From positions 27,528 to 91,527 of the forward strand of contig DZCQ01000005.1 of the NCBI GenBank assembly GCA_022730285.1: a DNA stretch of 64,000 bases. Reading direction: 5' to 3'. Shown here piece by piece: positions 17,067 through 26,186 of the stretch; the first letter of the stretch is position 1; each line of letters starts with the position of its first letter. The notes below the pieces were generated by a model. It was not told where the DNA came from. It did no database searches and saw only the letters and a list, made by a program, of their open reading frames with translations. Position numbers and translations under genes: made by a program. Origin of the DNA: Flavobacterium psychrophilum (GTDB lineage Bacteria > Bacteroidota > Bacteroidia > Flavobacteriales > Flavobacteriaceae).

Positions 17067-19568
17067 ATGTTGAATATGAAAAAAATAATACAACTGTTTG
17101 TGCTTTTTGTTACGTTAGGTAATTTTGCACAAACAAAGGTTAGTGGTGTGGTTTATGACGACTTTAATTCCCCAGTACCATATGCAAATGTTTGTTTTAA
17201 AGATACAAGAGAGTGTGTAACTACTGATGAAAATGGTAAGTTTTACTTAGAATCTGCCTCTGCTAGAAAAATAGTAGTGGTGTCGTATGTGGGTTTTGAA
17301 CCCAAAGAAGTTGTTTTGACCAAAGCAGTCAATTATGGAATGAAAATTTCTTTTGCAGCTGCAAATACTCTCGAGGAGGTTAAAATATTTTCAGGAAAAA
17401 CCTCCAAAAAAAATAATCCAGCTTTGGATATTTTACGAAAAATTTGGGAAAAGAAACGAAAAAATGGTTTGTACAAATTTAATCAATACCAATTAAATAA
17501 GTATGAAAAAGTAGAATTTGACATGAATTCTATTGACTCGTCTTTTATGAATAACAAAGTATTTAAAGGAATGGAGTTTATTTTCAAACAAATAGACACT
17601 TCTAAAATTACAGGAAAAACCTATTTACCTATTTTTATAAACGAATCTATTTATGATGTATATGGCGATAATACAAAGGGTAAGAAAAAAGAAATTTTAA
17701 CAGCAAACAAAAATTCAGGACTTGGGCAAGGGAATGGTGTAGATACTTTTATTAAAGACTTATATTCAGAATACGACATTTATAATAATTATCTCAACTT
17801 TTTTGATAAAAATTTTGTTAGTCCATTATCCAAAACAGGAATTAACACCTACAATTATGTTTTAAGTGACAGTACTTTTATCGACAATAAATGGTGTTAC
17901 AATATTGTTTTTTATCCTCGACGAAAAAATGAACTTACCTTTAAAGGAGATTTTTGGGTAAATGATACAACTTTTGCTATTAAAAAAATTAATTTAACGG
18001 CATCTAAAAGTGCAAATATTAACTGGGTTCGCGATATTTATATAGAACAAGAATTTGATGTGTTAAACGATTCTGTTTTTTTATTAAAACGAGATCACAT
18101 GATGTCTGATTTTGCTCTTAACAAAAAAGAAAACTCCCAAGGGTTGTATGGAAAAAGAACTACGTTGTATAGTGACCATAAATTTAACGAGGTCAAGCCA
18201 GATAATTTTTATAAAGAAGACATTAATACCTACGATGTATCTGCATTTACTAAATCGGACGAGTTTTGGAAAGAAAATAGAGCAGAAGTTTTAAACAAAG
18301 ATGAGCTTGGAGTATATAAAATGCTGGATACTTTAAAAACAGTGAAGAAGTTCAAACAGCTATACAATCTAGTTACCATTCTAGGAAGTGGCTATATAAA
18401 TAAAGGAATTATAGATATTGGACCTATTTTTTCATTAGGTGGATATAACGATGTGGAAGGTGCAAGAATAAGACTTGGAGGTAGAACTTATTTTGGAGCA
18501 AACGATTATTGGCGTATTCAAGGCTATACTGCTTATGGATTTAAAGACAATAAATTCAAATATGGATTATCTGCCAAGTGGATGGTGGATAAAAAAAACA
18601 GAGTAATTCTATCCATCGGAAATAGAAGAGATATAGAGCAAATAGGAGTTAGTTTAACCACTTCTAACGATGTTTTAGGTAGAAGTTTTGCCTCTTCTTC
18701 TTTCTTTGCAAGTGGCGATAATAGCAAACTAACCAATGTTAATTTGTCTAGTTTTTCTGCCGAAATAGAGCCAATTAAAAACCTAACTTTTCAAGCTGGA
18801 TTTTCTTATAGAACATTACAATCTGCATCACCTACATTTAGCTTAGATTATTTTATTGAATTACCAAGTAGCACTAACCCAACTGGCACGATACAATCTG
18901 CAGTAACCCAATCGGAAGCTACCATCGGAATTGATTTTACACCAAACAAAAAAACAGTTGGTTATGGAGTAGATAGATTAATTGTAGATGAAAATTATTC
19001 CCGATTATTTATCAATTATAGTCAAGGTTTTAAAGGCGTTTTGAATAGTGATTTTGAGTATCAAAAATTACAGCTATACTACAAACAACCAATTTATATG
19101 GGAGGAATGGGACGTTTGTATTCTACTTTTGAAATAGGTAAAATATTTGGAAAAGTACCATTAGGGTTAATGGCGGTTGTGCCGGGAAATCAATCTTATT
19201 TTGTAATAGATAATACGTATAGTTTGATGAATTATTACGAATTTATTACAGATCAATATTCTTCCATACATTTAGAACAGCATTTTGGAGGACGATTGTT
19301 TTCAAGAATCCCTTTTATGAAAAAGTTAAATTGGAGAGAAATTATAGGGATTAAAGCAATTTATGGCAATGTTTCTAAAGATAATATGCTTCTGAATGCT
19401 TCTGGAATTGCCTACCAAGCACCTACTAGTGGCTACTGGGAATATCATGCTGGAATTGCAAACATATTTAAAGTTTTTAGAATAGATTTTGCATGGAGAG
19501 GAAGTTATTTAAACCTTCCAGATGCTAACAAATTTACAGTAAAAGGTTCTTTTGGGTTTTATTTTTAA
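17067..19568 (+). CDS. DUF5686 outer-membrane protein with carboxypeptidase-like regulatory domain
   Basis: An 833-residue exported protein. After a signal peptide (LFVLFVTLGNFAQ) comes a carboxypeptidase D-like regulatory domain (about residues 25-105: VSGVVYDDFNSPVPYANV, ENGKFYL, VSYVGFEPKEVVL), as in TonB-dependent receptors. The remainder matches DUF5686, with a C-terminus rich in alternating hydrophobic strands ending KFTVKGSFGFYF, typical of an outer-membrane beta barrel. ATGs at 17067 and 17076 are both possible. Function is unknown; it stands alone between pdhB and ppa. Confidence 0.8.
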   Translation: MLNMKKIIQLFVLFVTLGNFAQTKVSGVVYDDFNSPVPYANVCFKDTRECVTTDENGKFYLESASARKIVVVSYVGFEPKEVVLTKAVNYGMKISFAAANTLEEVKIFSGKTSKKNNPALDILRKIWEKKRKNGLYKFNQYQLNKYEKVEFDMNSIDSSFMNNKVFKGMEFIFKQIDTSKITGKTYLPIFINESIYDVYGDNTKGKKKEILTANKNSGLGQGNGVDTFIKDLYSEYDIYNNYLNFFDKNFVSPLSKTGINTYNYVLSDSTFIDNKWCYNIVFYPRRKNELTFKGDFWVNDTTFAIKKINLTASKSANINWVRDIYIEQEFDVLNDSVFLLKRDHMMSDFALNKKENSQGLYGKRTTLYSDHKFNEVKPDNFYKEDINTYDVSAFTKSDEFWKENRAEVLNKDELGVYKMLDTLKTVKKFKQLYNLVTILGSGYINKGIIDIGPIFSLGGYNDVEGARIRLGGRTYFGANDYWRIQGYTAYGFKDNKFKYGLSAKWMVDKKNRVILSIGNRRDIEQIGVSLTTSNDVLGRSFASSSFFASGDNSKLTNVNLSSFSAEIEPIKNLTFQAGFSYRTLQSASPTFSLDYFIELPSSTNPTGTIQSAVTQSEATIGIDFTPNKKTVGYGVDRLIVDENYSRLFINYSQGFKGVLNSDFEYQKLQLYYKQPIYMGGMGRLYSTFEIGKIFGKVPLGLMAVVPGNQSYFVIDNTYSLMNYYEFITDQYSSIHLEQHFGGRLFSRIPFMKKLNWREIIGIKAIYGNVSKDNMLLNASGIAYQAPTSGYWEYHAGIANIFKVFRIDFAWRGSYLNLPDANKFTVKGSFGFYF

Positions 19569-19583
19569 AATGCATCATAAAAG

Positions 19584-19614
19584 TTGCTATTAAATTTAAG
19601 AAATAATATATTTG
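19584..19614 (+). promoter_or_regulatory. Promoter of ppa
   Basis: TTG at 19584-19586 (-33) and TATATTTG at 19607-19614 (-7) are separated by 20 nt, close to the Bacteroidota consensus TTG-N19-TAnnTTTG. The ppa ATG follows at 19634, giving a leader of about 15 nt. Confidence 0.6.
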
Positions 19615-19633
19615 CAGTCTTAAAAATAAAAGT

Positions 19634-20164
19634 ATGAGTACAAGTATGGTTAAAGCTTTTGATGTTTTAATAGAAATTCCAAGAGGAAGCAGAAATAAAT
19701 ATGAATATGATTTTGAGTTAAAAAGAATGCGTTTCGATAGAATGCTTTTTTCTTCCATGATGTATCCAGCAGATTACGGATTTATCCCAGAAACATTAGC
19801 GCTAGATGGAGACCCGTTAGACGTGCTAGTATTAATGAATGAGCCTACCTTTTCAGGATGTGTAATAGAAGTTAAACCTATTGGGGTTTTTCACATGGCA
19901 GATGATAAGGGGCCAGATGAAAAAATAATATGTGTACCAGTTTCAGATCCGATTTGGAATAAATTAGAAAATTTAAATGATATAAATCCTCATTTACTAA
20001 AAGAAATAACACATTTTTTCCAAGTTTACAAAGATCTAGAAAATAAGATTGTAGATGTAAAAGGATGGGGAGATTTGTCCGAAGCTCTAAATATTATCGA
20101 AGAGTGTACCCAAAGATTTAACGATTTAGAAAATAAACCAGCAGGATTATTTAGTATCAAATAA
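19634..20164 (+). CDS. ppa: Inorganic pyrophosphatase
   Basis: A 176-residue family I soluble pyrophosphatase. EIPRGSRNKYEYD (near residue 16), YPADYGFIPETLALDGDPLDVLVL (about 48-71, split here as the family signature with its metal-binding Asp residues) and ICVPVSDP are present. It hydrolyses pyrophosphate to drive biosynthesis. It has its own promoter just upstream and a strong terminator just downstream, so it is probably monocistronic. Confidence 0.96.
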   Translation: MSTSMVKAFDVLIEIPRGSRNKYEYDFELKRMRFDRMLFSSMMYPADYGFIPETLALDGDPLDVLVLMNEPTFSGCVIEVKPIGVFHMADDKGPDEKIICVPVSDPIWNKLENLNDINPHLLKEITHFFQVYKDLENKIVDVKGWGDLSEALNIIEECTQRFNDLENKPAGLFSIK

Positions 20165-20190
20165 AAAAGTTGCCAACAGGCAACTTTTTT
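20163..20190 (+). terminator. Rho-independent terminator after ppa
   Basis: GTTGCC (20169-20174), loop AACA and GGCAAC (20179-20184) form a perfect stem extended by flanking A and T runs, with a T run at 20185-20190. It starts within the ppa stop codon and may also serve the convergent HD-domain gene on the other strand. Confidence 0.85.
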
Positions 20191-20206
20191 ATTTTTATAA
20201 CAAATC

Positions 20207-20851
20207 TTATAATTCACCTTCCCACTCACTGTAAAATTGTGCTAAAAAACGTTCCATAAAATCGTGTCTTCTTTGTGCAATTTTTTTTGCAGTAGCAGTA
20301 TTCATTTTGTCTTTTAACAGCAATAGTTTTTCGTAAAAATGATTGATAGTTGGAGCATCACTTTTTTTATACTGCTCTTTATCCATGTGCATATTAGGGG
20401 CAATTTCAGGATTGTAGATGGTTCTGTTTTTAAAACCACCATAATTAAACGCTCTAGCAATTCCGATAGCACCAATGGCATCTAGTCTGTCTGCATCTTG
20501 CACTATTTCTAATTCTATGGTTTTTGTGTTATTTTCAAAATTCCCTCCTTTAAAAGAAATATTTTTAATAATATCTGTTACTTGTTCTATAATGCTTTCT
20601 TCAATATTTTTAGAGATTAAAAAATCTTGGGCAATTTTAGGGCCAATAGTTTCATCTCCATCATGAAATTTGCTGTCTGCTATATCATGTAGCAAAGCAC
20701 CTAGCTTTACCACTATAACATTACAATTTTCTTCTTTTGCAATTAGTAAGGCGTTTTTATATACTCTTTCCACATGAAACCAATCGTGCCCAGACTCTGC
20801 TTTTTCTAGTTTTTGTTTTACAAAGGCAATAGTATCTTGAATTATATCCAT
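20207..20851 (-). CDS. HD-domain phosphohydrolase
   Basis: A 214-residue HD-superfamily protein starting MDIIQDTIAFVKQKLE. Metal-site motifs are HDWFHVERVYKNA (near residue 21), GALLHDIADSKFHDGD (near 52) and the later Asp in EIVQDADRLDAIGAIGIARAF. The family (YedJ-like) hydrolyses phosphate esters, possibly nucleotides; the substrate is unknown. An in-frame upstream extension to 20923 would run into the desaturase gene, so the ATG at 20851, one base after the desaturase stop, is preferred. That spacing implies co-transcription. Confidence 0.82.
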   Translation of the reverse strand: MDIIQDTIAFVKQKLEKAESGHDWFHVERVYKNALLIAKEENCNVIVVKLGALLHDIADSKFHDGDETIGPKIAQDFLISKNIEESIIEQVTDIIKNISFKGGNFENNTKTIELEIVQDADRLDAIGAIGIARAFNYGGFKNRTIYNPEIAPNMHMDKEQYKKSDAPTINHFYEKLLLLKDKMNTATAKKIAQRRHDFMERFLAQFYSEWEGEL

Positions 20852-20852
20852 T

Positions 20853-21842
20853 TTAAGCAATAAGAGCAGGTTGTACCCATTTAAAAATTTTCTCTTCAGC
20901 TGGAACAATAAGTCTTTCTGCAATTCTAGACATTCTAGACGGCAATTTTACCAAATAATCTCTTGCTTTTTCTGCTTCATCAGTAAGATTGTTCATTTTT
21001 TCGATATCCCATTTTACAATTAATTTTTGTAAAATTTCTACATAATCATTTGCTGTATAAACGCCTATTCGTTGTGCTGATTCCGAAAATTTCTCAAAAG
21101 CAGAACCAATTCTGTCTCCAGATTCTCTAATTAAGTGTGCTGGCATCGTTATTTTTTGTTTCATCATGTATTGAAAGGCTAGCATCATTTCGCTAGCATC
21201 AATTTTGAATATCTTATCTACAAATTCAGAATAAGCATGGTGGTGTCTCATCTCATCTCCTGCAATTAAGCGACACATTTTAGAGAGTTTGTTGTCTCCA
21301 AATTTTTTTGCAATTTGTGCAACTCTATTATGGGAAATATACGTTGCTAACTCCTGAAAGCTAGTAAATACAAAGTTTTTGTAGGGATCCCTACCAGTGC
21401 CTGGGTCAAAACCATCGTTTATGAGGTGTTGGGTTGTTACTTCTACCTCACGCATATTTACACGACCAGAAAGATATAAATATTTGTTCAACACGTCTCC
21501 ATGTCTATTTTCTTCTCCAGTCCACTGTCGTAGCCATTTAGACCAGCCATTATCTGGTTTTTGTGAAATACCGTCTATGTCCATTAGCCAAGATTCGTAG
21601 GTTGGCAAGGCTTCTTCGGTTATGGTATCACCTACAAGTACTATCCAAAAATCGTATGGTAAGTCTTTTGCAATTTCACGCAAATCTTTTACTTGCTCCA
21701 TAAAATTTTCACTTTCTGGGTTTGGTAACAAATCTGTTGGTTGCCAAATTTTTTCTACAGGTAGTAAATAGGTATCCACAAAGGCATCAATATTTTTTTC
21801 TAAAAATTGCATAACTTCACGGCGTATGTTTTGTACAGACAT
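20853..21842 (-). CDS. Acyl-[acyl-carrier-protein] desaturase
   Basis: A 329-residue soluble diiron desaturase. Both ExxH iron motifs are visible: GEENRHGD (Glu111, His114) and GDEMRHHH (Glu197, His200), together with WTGEENRHGDVLNKYLYLSG and NFVFTSFQE. It inserts a cis double bond into saturated acyl-ACP, needs oxygen and reduced ferredoxin or flavodoxin, and so makes unsaturated fatty acids for membrane fluidity. It is 22 bp downstream of an acylglycerophosphate acyltransferase gene, a sensible lipid-synthesis pairing. Confidence 0.9.
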   Translation of the reverse strand: MSVQNIRREVMQFLEKNIDAFVDTYLLPVEKIWQPTDLLPNPESENFMEQVKDLREIAKDLPYDFWIVLVGDTITEEALPTYESWLMDIDGISQKPDNGWSKWLRQWTGEENRHGDVLNKYLYLSGRVNMREVEVTTQHLINDGFDPGTGRDPYKNFVFTSFQELATYISHNRVAQIAKKFGDNKLSKMCRLIAGDEMRHHHAYSEFVDKIFKIDASEMMLAFQYMMKQKITMPAHLIRESGDRIGSAFEKFSESAQRIGVYTANDYVEILQKLIVKWDIEKMNNLTDEAEKARDYLVKLPSRMSRIAERLIVPAEEKIFKWVQPALIA

Positions 21843-21864
21843 ATTATATTGGTTTAATTTATTT

Positions 21865-22602
21865 TTAAGATTTTTTAATATCTTTAATTATTGCTTTCTC
21901 ACAATTTAGTAATACTTCATCTATTAAATGATCTTTAACTTGTATTGCATCATGAATAATAAATTCTAATTTACTTCCTAATCCCATTGGAAATTTTCCA
22001 AATTTTAGCATTTTCCAAGAATTATTAATGGATATAGGCACTATATAAGCAGATGGAGCATATTTGCAAAGGGTTTTAATTCCGTTTTCTGAAAACTTCT
22101 TTGGCTCTCCATTCTTGCTTCTTGTTCCTTCTGGAAAAATTACCGCTGCTCTTTTGTTTTTTTCGATATATTTTGCTAGATTTTTGATAGCTCCCAGTGC
22201 TTGTTTTGGATCTTTTCTATCTATTAAAACGGAACCACCATGACGTAAATTATATGAAACACTTGGTATTCCTTTCCCTAATTCCATTTTGCTAACAAAC
22301 TTTGGATGAAATTTTCTTAAAAACCAAATTATTCCAACAATATCATACATGCTTTGATGGTTTGAAACAAAAATTACTGGCACATTTTTTGGCACTTTTT
22401 CTATGTTTTTAAATGAAAAAGTAGTTCCTAAAATTCCAGTGCATGCAATAATGAAAAAATTCATGTAATCAACACTTTTCTTATGAGCTTGGTATCCAAA
22501 TATATTAAAGAAAATCCATTGTATTGGATGAAAAATGACTAGCACAATTAGAAAAAATAATGCAAAAATAAACGTAAGTGGGTAAGATATTATCTTTTCC
22601 AT
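21865..22602 (-). CDS. plsC: 1-acyl-sn-glycerol-3-phosphate acyltransferase
   Basis: A 245-residue acyltransferase beginning MEKIISYPLTFIF. The catalytic NHxxxxD is FVSNHQSMYD (His82, Asp87), and the acceptor-binding motif is FPEGTRSKNGEPKKF. One or two membrane segments lie at the N-terminus. It acylates lysophosphatidic acid in phospholipid synthesis. The start at 22602 is preferred over an in-frame extension to 22629 because family members begin here. It leads into the desaturase and HD genes on the same strand. Confidence 0.88.
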   Translation of the reverse strand: MEKIISYPLTFIFALFFLIVLVIFHPIQWIFFNIFGYQAHKKSVDYMNFFIIACTGILGTTFSFKNIEKVPKNVPVIFVSNHQSMYDIVGIIWFLRKFHPKFVSKMELGKGIPSVSYNLRHGGSVLIDRKDPKQALGAIKNLAKYIEKNKRAAVIFPEGTRSKNGEPKKFSENGIKTLCKYAPSAYIVPISINNSWKMLKFGKFPMGLGSKLEFIIHDAIQVKDHLIDEVLLNCEKAIIKDIKKS

Positions 22603-22658
22603 TAAAAAAAAGTTATAACTAAAAACCACGTATTAAATTGGTTTTTAATTGTTTATGT

Positions 22659-23072
22659 TTAATTACAAAATTCGCTGTAAGCGTCTTGTAAATTTTCGGC
22701 TATTAATTCTGCTGGACGACCTTCTATATGGTGTCTTTCTAACATGTGTACTAGCTCGCCATTTTTAAATAATGCAATACAAGGAGAAGATGGGGGGAAA
22801 GGGAATAAAAATTTTCTTGCAGTATCTACGGCTTCTTTGTCAACACCAGCAAACACGGCCGCTAATTTTGTTGGCTTTTTACTTCCGTTTAAGCTCTTTT
22901 TAATTCCAGGTCTTGCATTTCCTGCTGCACAACCACAAACAGAATTTATAACTAATAATGTTGTTTCATTTTGAGATATTGCTGCTTCTACATCTGAAGC
23001 TGTATATAAATCTTGGAAACCAACATCTGTTAATTCTTTACGCATTGGTTTAACCATTTCTTCTGGATACAT
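22659..23072 (-). CDS. Bacilliredoxin (BrxA/BrxB, YphP/YqiW family)
   Basis: A 137-residue thioredoxin-fold protein with the family signature NSVCGCAAGNARPG (Cys46-Gly-Cys48). The family removes bacillithiol from S-bacillithiolated proteins in Firmicutes; in Bacteroidota, some of which make bacillithiol, the same role is plausible. Other conserved parts are VFAGVDKEAVDTAR and PSSPCIALFKNGELVHML. It lies 56 bp upstream of plsC. The gap upstream (23073-23249) contains its likely promoter. Confidence 0.85.
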   Translation of the reverse strand: MYPEEMVKPMRKELTDVGFQDLYTASDVEAAISQNETTLLVINSVCGCAAGNARPGIKKSLNGSKKPTKLAAVFAGVDKEAVDTARKFLFPFPPSSPCIALFKNGELVHMLERHHIEGRPAELIAENLQDAYSEFCN

Positions 23073-23095
23073 AATAATAATTTTTAATTAAGAAA

Positions 23096-23111
23096 CAAAA
23101 TTACAAAATTA
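23096..23111 (-). promoter_or_regulatory. Two adjacent -7 elements upstream of the bacilliredoxin gene
   Basis: On the minus strand TAATTTTG occurs twice back to back (23111-23104 and 23103-23096), both matching TAnnTTTG, about 25-30 nt before the ATG at 23072. No clear -33 element is seen. Confidence 0.4.
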
Positions 23112-23249
23112 GAATGAGCTAGAATAAAATTAGCTAAATTTTAACCATTATATTTTATTTTTTGACCAAATAAATTGCTGGAAGAATAAAAATCACTACC
23201 TTTATCTTAGTAAAATTTGTTGTTTAAAATGTAATTTTAAACTTGTTTA

Positions 23250-23936
23250 TTATGCTAAAATTGATAAGATGTTGGATATTTTTTTTAATGATTTAAAATT
23301 ATCATGTTCAATTTCAAAATCTATTTTTTCATATTCCCAAGTGGTATGATATGCTACATGATATGCAAAGCCACCAATGTTTAAAACAGGCAGAATATCC
23401 GATTTTAAAGAGTTTCCAATCATGATAAAATCTTTAGGATTTATATCTAAGCGATTTAGCATTTTTTCATAATCCAATTCTTTTTTGTCGCTCATTACTT
23501 CAATATGGTGAAAATAATGTCCAATTCCAGAATCGTGTAATTTTCTATGCTGGTCTTTTAAATCGCCTTTAGTAGCCACAACAAGTTTGTATTTTCCTTT
23601 CAACTGCTGTAAAACATCTTCCACTTCGGGCAAAAGTTCAACAGGTTTTTGCAATAAATCTTTCCCTATTTTGATAATTTTTTCAATTCCGTTTCCTGAT
23701 ATTTGATAATTGGTTAACTCCAAAGCCGATTCTATCATGGACAAAACAAATGCTTTGATTCCAAAACCATAGAGCGGAAGATTTTTGACTTGATGATTCA
23801 AAATCAATTGTAAAATTTCTTGATTAGAAGCATAATTAGAAAATAGTTCACAGAATTTTGCTTGTGCTTCATCAAAATAAGGTTCATTATGCCAAAGAGT
23901 GTCGTCGGCGTCGAATGCAATTATTTTTGGGTTCAT
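23250..23936 (-). CDS. HAD-family hydrolase
   Basis: A 228-residue haloacid-dehalogenase-like phosphatase. Motif I is AFDADDTLWHNEPYF (nucleophile and acid Asp), motif II lies in LVVATKGD, and motif III/IV is in DFIMIGNSLKSDILPVLNIG. The cap is helical (subclass I). The physiological phosphate ester is unknown. It lies downstream of metG on the same strand, separated by 67 bp that hold a degenerate palindromic repeat. Confidence 0.8.
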   Translation of the reverse strand: MNPKIIAFDADDTLWHNEPYFDEAQAKFCELFSNYASNQEILQLILNHQVKNLPLYGFGIKAFVLSMIESALELTNYQISGNGIEKIIKIGKDLLQKPVELLPEVEDVLQQLKGKYKLVVATKGDLKDQHRKLHDSGIGHYFHHIEVMSDKKELDYEKMLNRLDINPKDFIMIGNSLKSDILPVLNIGGFAYHVAYHTTWEYEKIDFEIEHDNFKSLKKISNILSILA

Positions 23937-23950
23937 TATTTTTTGTATTT

Positions 23951-23983
23951 AACCCTGTCAGAATTTTAAACTCTAACAGGGTT
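23951..23983. repeat. Dispersed degenerate copy of the 33-bp palindromic repeat
   Basis: Left arm AACCCTGTCAGAATTT (23951-23966), central T and right arm AAACTCTAACAGGGTT (23968-23983) pair at 14 of 16 positions. Length, centre and outer arms match the palindromes flanking the RAYT gene at 63.0-64.0 kb. It sits between metG and the HAD gene. Confidence 0.7.
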
Positions 23984-24003
23984 TTAGTTGTTTATAACTT
24001 AAA

Positions 24004-26061
24004 TTAAGAAATCAACGTACCATTTTCAACACCATCAGCATCTGGATTTACAAAAACCAATTTCCCTTCGGAATTGTTGGTCATCAAAATCATTCCTTGA
24101 CTTTCAACTCCACGTAATGCTCTTGGTGCTAAGTTCACTAAAACCGTAACGCGTTTTCCAACCACTTCTTCTGGCAAAAAATGTTCAGCAATTCCAGAAA
24201 CTATGGTTCTTACATCCATTCCTGTATCAATTTTTAAAACTAACAGTTTGTTGGCTTTTGGCATTTTTTCGGCTTCCAAAATAGTTCCAACACGCAAATC
24301 TAATTTTGAAAAATCTTCAAATGTTGCGGTTTCTTTTTGTGGTTCAATCACTTTATTTTCGGCTTTATTTGCCACTTTTGTAGCTTCTAGTTTGTCTATT
24401 TGTTTTTGAATTTCGGCATCTTCTATTTGAGAAAACAATATTTCGGATTGTCCAATTTTGTGTCCAGATTTTACTAATTCTGATGTTTCAGAAATAGTAT
24501 TCCATTTTAAATCTTTTAAATTTAAAATTGTAGCCAATTTATTGGAAGTAAAAGGTAAAAAAGGGTCGCATAAAATTTGTAAGGCAGTCGCAATTTGCAA
24601 TGCCACATACATTTGCGTTTTTACTCTTTCAGGATTTTCTTTTACCGTTTTCCACGGTTCTTCGTCGGCTAAATATTTATTTCCTAAACGAGCTACATTC
24701 ATCAATTCGCCTTGAGCTTCTCTAAATCTATATCTTTCAATTGATGATGAAATTACCGCTGGATAGGCTTTTAATTCGGCTAAAATTTGTTCATCAACTT
24801 CTGTAAATTTATTTGGTGTAGGAACAATTCCGTCGTAATATTTGTTAGTTAAAACAACTACGCGATTGATGAAATTTCCAAAAATAGAAGCCAATTCATT
24901 ATTATTTCTCGCTTGAAAATCTTTCCAAGTAAAGTCATTGTCTTTCGTTTCTGGAGCGTTTGATGTCAGTGCATAACGCAAAGAATCTTGTTTGTCTGGA
25001 AAATCTAATAAATATTCGTGCAACCAAACAGCCCAATTTTTAGAAGTCGATAATTTGTTTCCTTCTAAATTCAAAAACTCATTGGCAGGAACGTTATCTG
25101 GCAAAATAAAACTTCCTTCGGCTTTTAACATCGCAGGAAAAATGATGCAATGGAAAACTATATTGTCTTTTCCAATAAAGTGAACCAATTTTGTGTCTGA
25201 ACCTTTCCAATATGGTTCCCAATCTTTTCCTTCTCGAGCTGCCCATTCTTTGGTAGATGAAATGTAACCAATTGGTGCGTCAAACCAAACGTACAATTTT
25301 TTTCCTTCTGCACCTTCCACCGGAACGTCAATTCCCCAATCTAAATCACGTGTTACAGCACGAGGTTTTAATCCGTCGTCTAGCCATGATTTTACCTGAC
25401 CAAGAACATTTGTTTTCCAATCTTTAGCATGACCAACTAAAATCCATTCTTTCAAGAAATCGTCATATCTGTCCAAAGGTAAAAACCAATGTTTAGTAGA
25501 TTTCAAAATAGGTGTTTCACCAGTTATAGTCGATTTAGGGTTTATTAAATCAGTTGCATTTAGTGTAGAGCCGCATTTTTCACATTGGTCGCCATACGCT
25601 TCTTCGTTACCACACTTTGGACAAGTTCCAACTACAAATCTATCAGCCAAAAACTGATCTGCCTTAGCATCATATAATTGCTCGGTAACTTCTTCAATAA
25701 AATCGCCGTTATCGTATAATTTTCTAAAAAATTCAGAAGCCGTATCATGATGAATTTTAGAAGAAGTTCTTGAATAATTGTCAAATGAAATTCCGAAATC
25801 AAGAAACGATTGACGAATAATTCCGTCGTATTTATCAATAACTTGTTGTGGCGTAATGCCTTCTTTTTTGGCTTTCATCGAAATGGCAACACCATGTTCA
25901 TCGCTTCCGCAAATAAACGCCACATCTTTTCCTTGTAATCTCAAATAACGCGCATAAATATCACTTGGAACATAAACTCCTGCTAAATGTCCTATATGAA
26001 TAGGTCCGTTAGTATATGGCAAAGCCGCCGTAATAGTATATCTTTTTGGATTTTGAATCAT
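24004..26061 (-). CDS. metG: Methionyl-tRNA synthetase
   Basis: A 685-residue class I synthetase. The HIGH motif is [10 protein letters not shown] near residue 20, the zinc site has two CxxC pairs ([19 protein letters not shown] is one continuous block, about residues 146-164), and the KMSKS-type loop is KLSTSKNW. After the anticodon domain, a charged linker leads to a C-terminal OB-fold tRNA-binding domain ([15 protein letters not shown]) that promotes dimerisation. It charges tRNA-Met. A -7 element lies just upstream. Confidence 0.97.
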   Translation of the reverse strand: MIQNPKRYTITAALPYTNGPIHIGHLAGVYVPSDIYARYLRLQGKDVAFICGSDEHGVAISMKAKKEGITPQQVIDKYDGIIRQSFLDFGISFDNYSRTSSKIHHDTASEFFRKLYDNGDFIEEVTEQLYDAKADQFLADRFVVGTCPKCGNEEAYGDQCEKCGSTLNATDLINPKSTITGETPILKSTKHWFLPLDRYDDFLKEWILVGHAKDWKTNVLGQVKSWLDDGLKPRAVTRDLDWGIDVPVEGAEGKKLYVWFDAPIGYISSTKEWAAREGKDWEPYWKGSDTKLVHFIGKDNIVFHCIIFPAMLKAEGSFILPDNVPANEFLNLEGNKLSTSKNWAVWLHEYLLDFPDKQDSLRYALTSNAPETKDNDFTWKDFQARNNNELASIFGNFINRVVVLTNKYYDGIVPTPNKFTEVDEQILAELKAYPAVISSSIERYRFREAQGELMNVARLGNKYLADEEPWKTVKENPERVKTQMYVALQIATALQILCDPFLPFTSNKLATILNLKDLKWNTISETSELVKSGHKIGQSEILFSQIEDAEIQKQIDKLEATKVANKAENKVIEPQKETATFEDFSKLDLRVGTILEAEKMPKANKLLVLKIDTGMDVRTIVSGIAEHFLPEEVVGKRVTVLVNLAPRALRGVESQGMILMTNNSEGKLVFVNPDADGVENGTLIS

Positions 26062-26081
26062 AATTGTAATAAAATAGATTG

Positions 26082-26089
26082 CAAAAATA
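26082..26089 (-). promoter_or_regulatory. -7 element of metG
   Basis: Minus-strand TATTTTTG matches TAnnTTTG, 20 nt before the metG ATG at 26061. No obvious -33 element. Confidence 0.45.
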
Positions 26090-26163
26090 CATAATAGAAA
26101 TAGAGTTAAAAAGTTTGCGAGATGCTATTTTACAAAAAAGTAGCTATTTTATAGTATTATTTT

Positions 26164-26171
26164 TATATTTG
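26164..26171 (+). promoter_or_regulatory. -7 element of the LD-carboxypeptidase-rarA unit
   Basis: TATATTTG matches TAnnTTTG, 15 nt before the ATG at 26187. It is divergent from the metG promoter. Confidence 0.45.
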
Positions 26172-26186
26172 TCTTTATTTTTTTAG

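Noticed and set aside
20852-20923. Longer start for the HD-domain gene
   Set aside because: It would overlap the desaturase coding region; the ATG one base after the desaturase stop fits better.
23951-23983. Terminator of metG
   Set aside because: The palindrome is not followed by a T run on the minus strand, and it resembles the repeat family more than a terminator.
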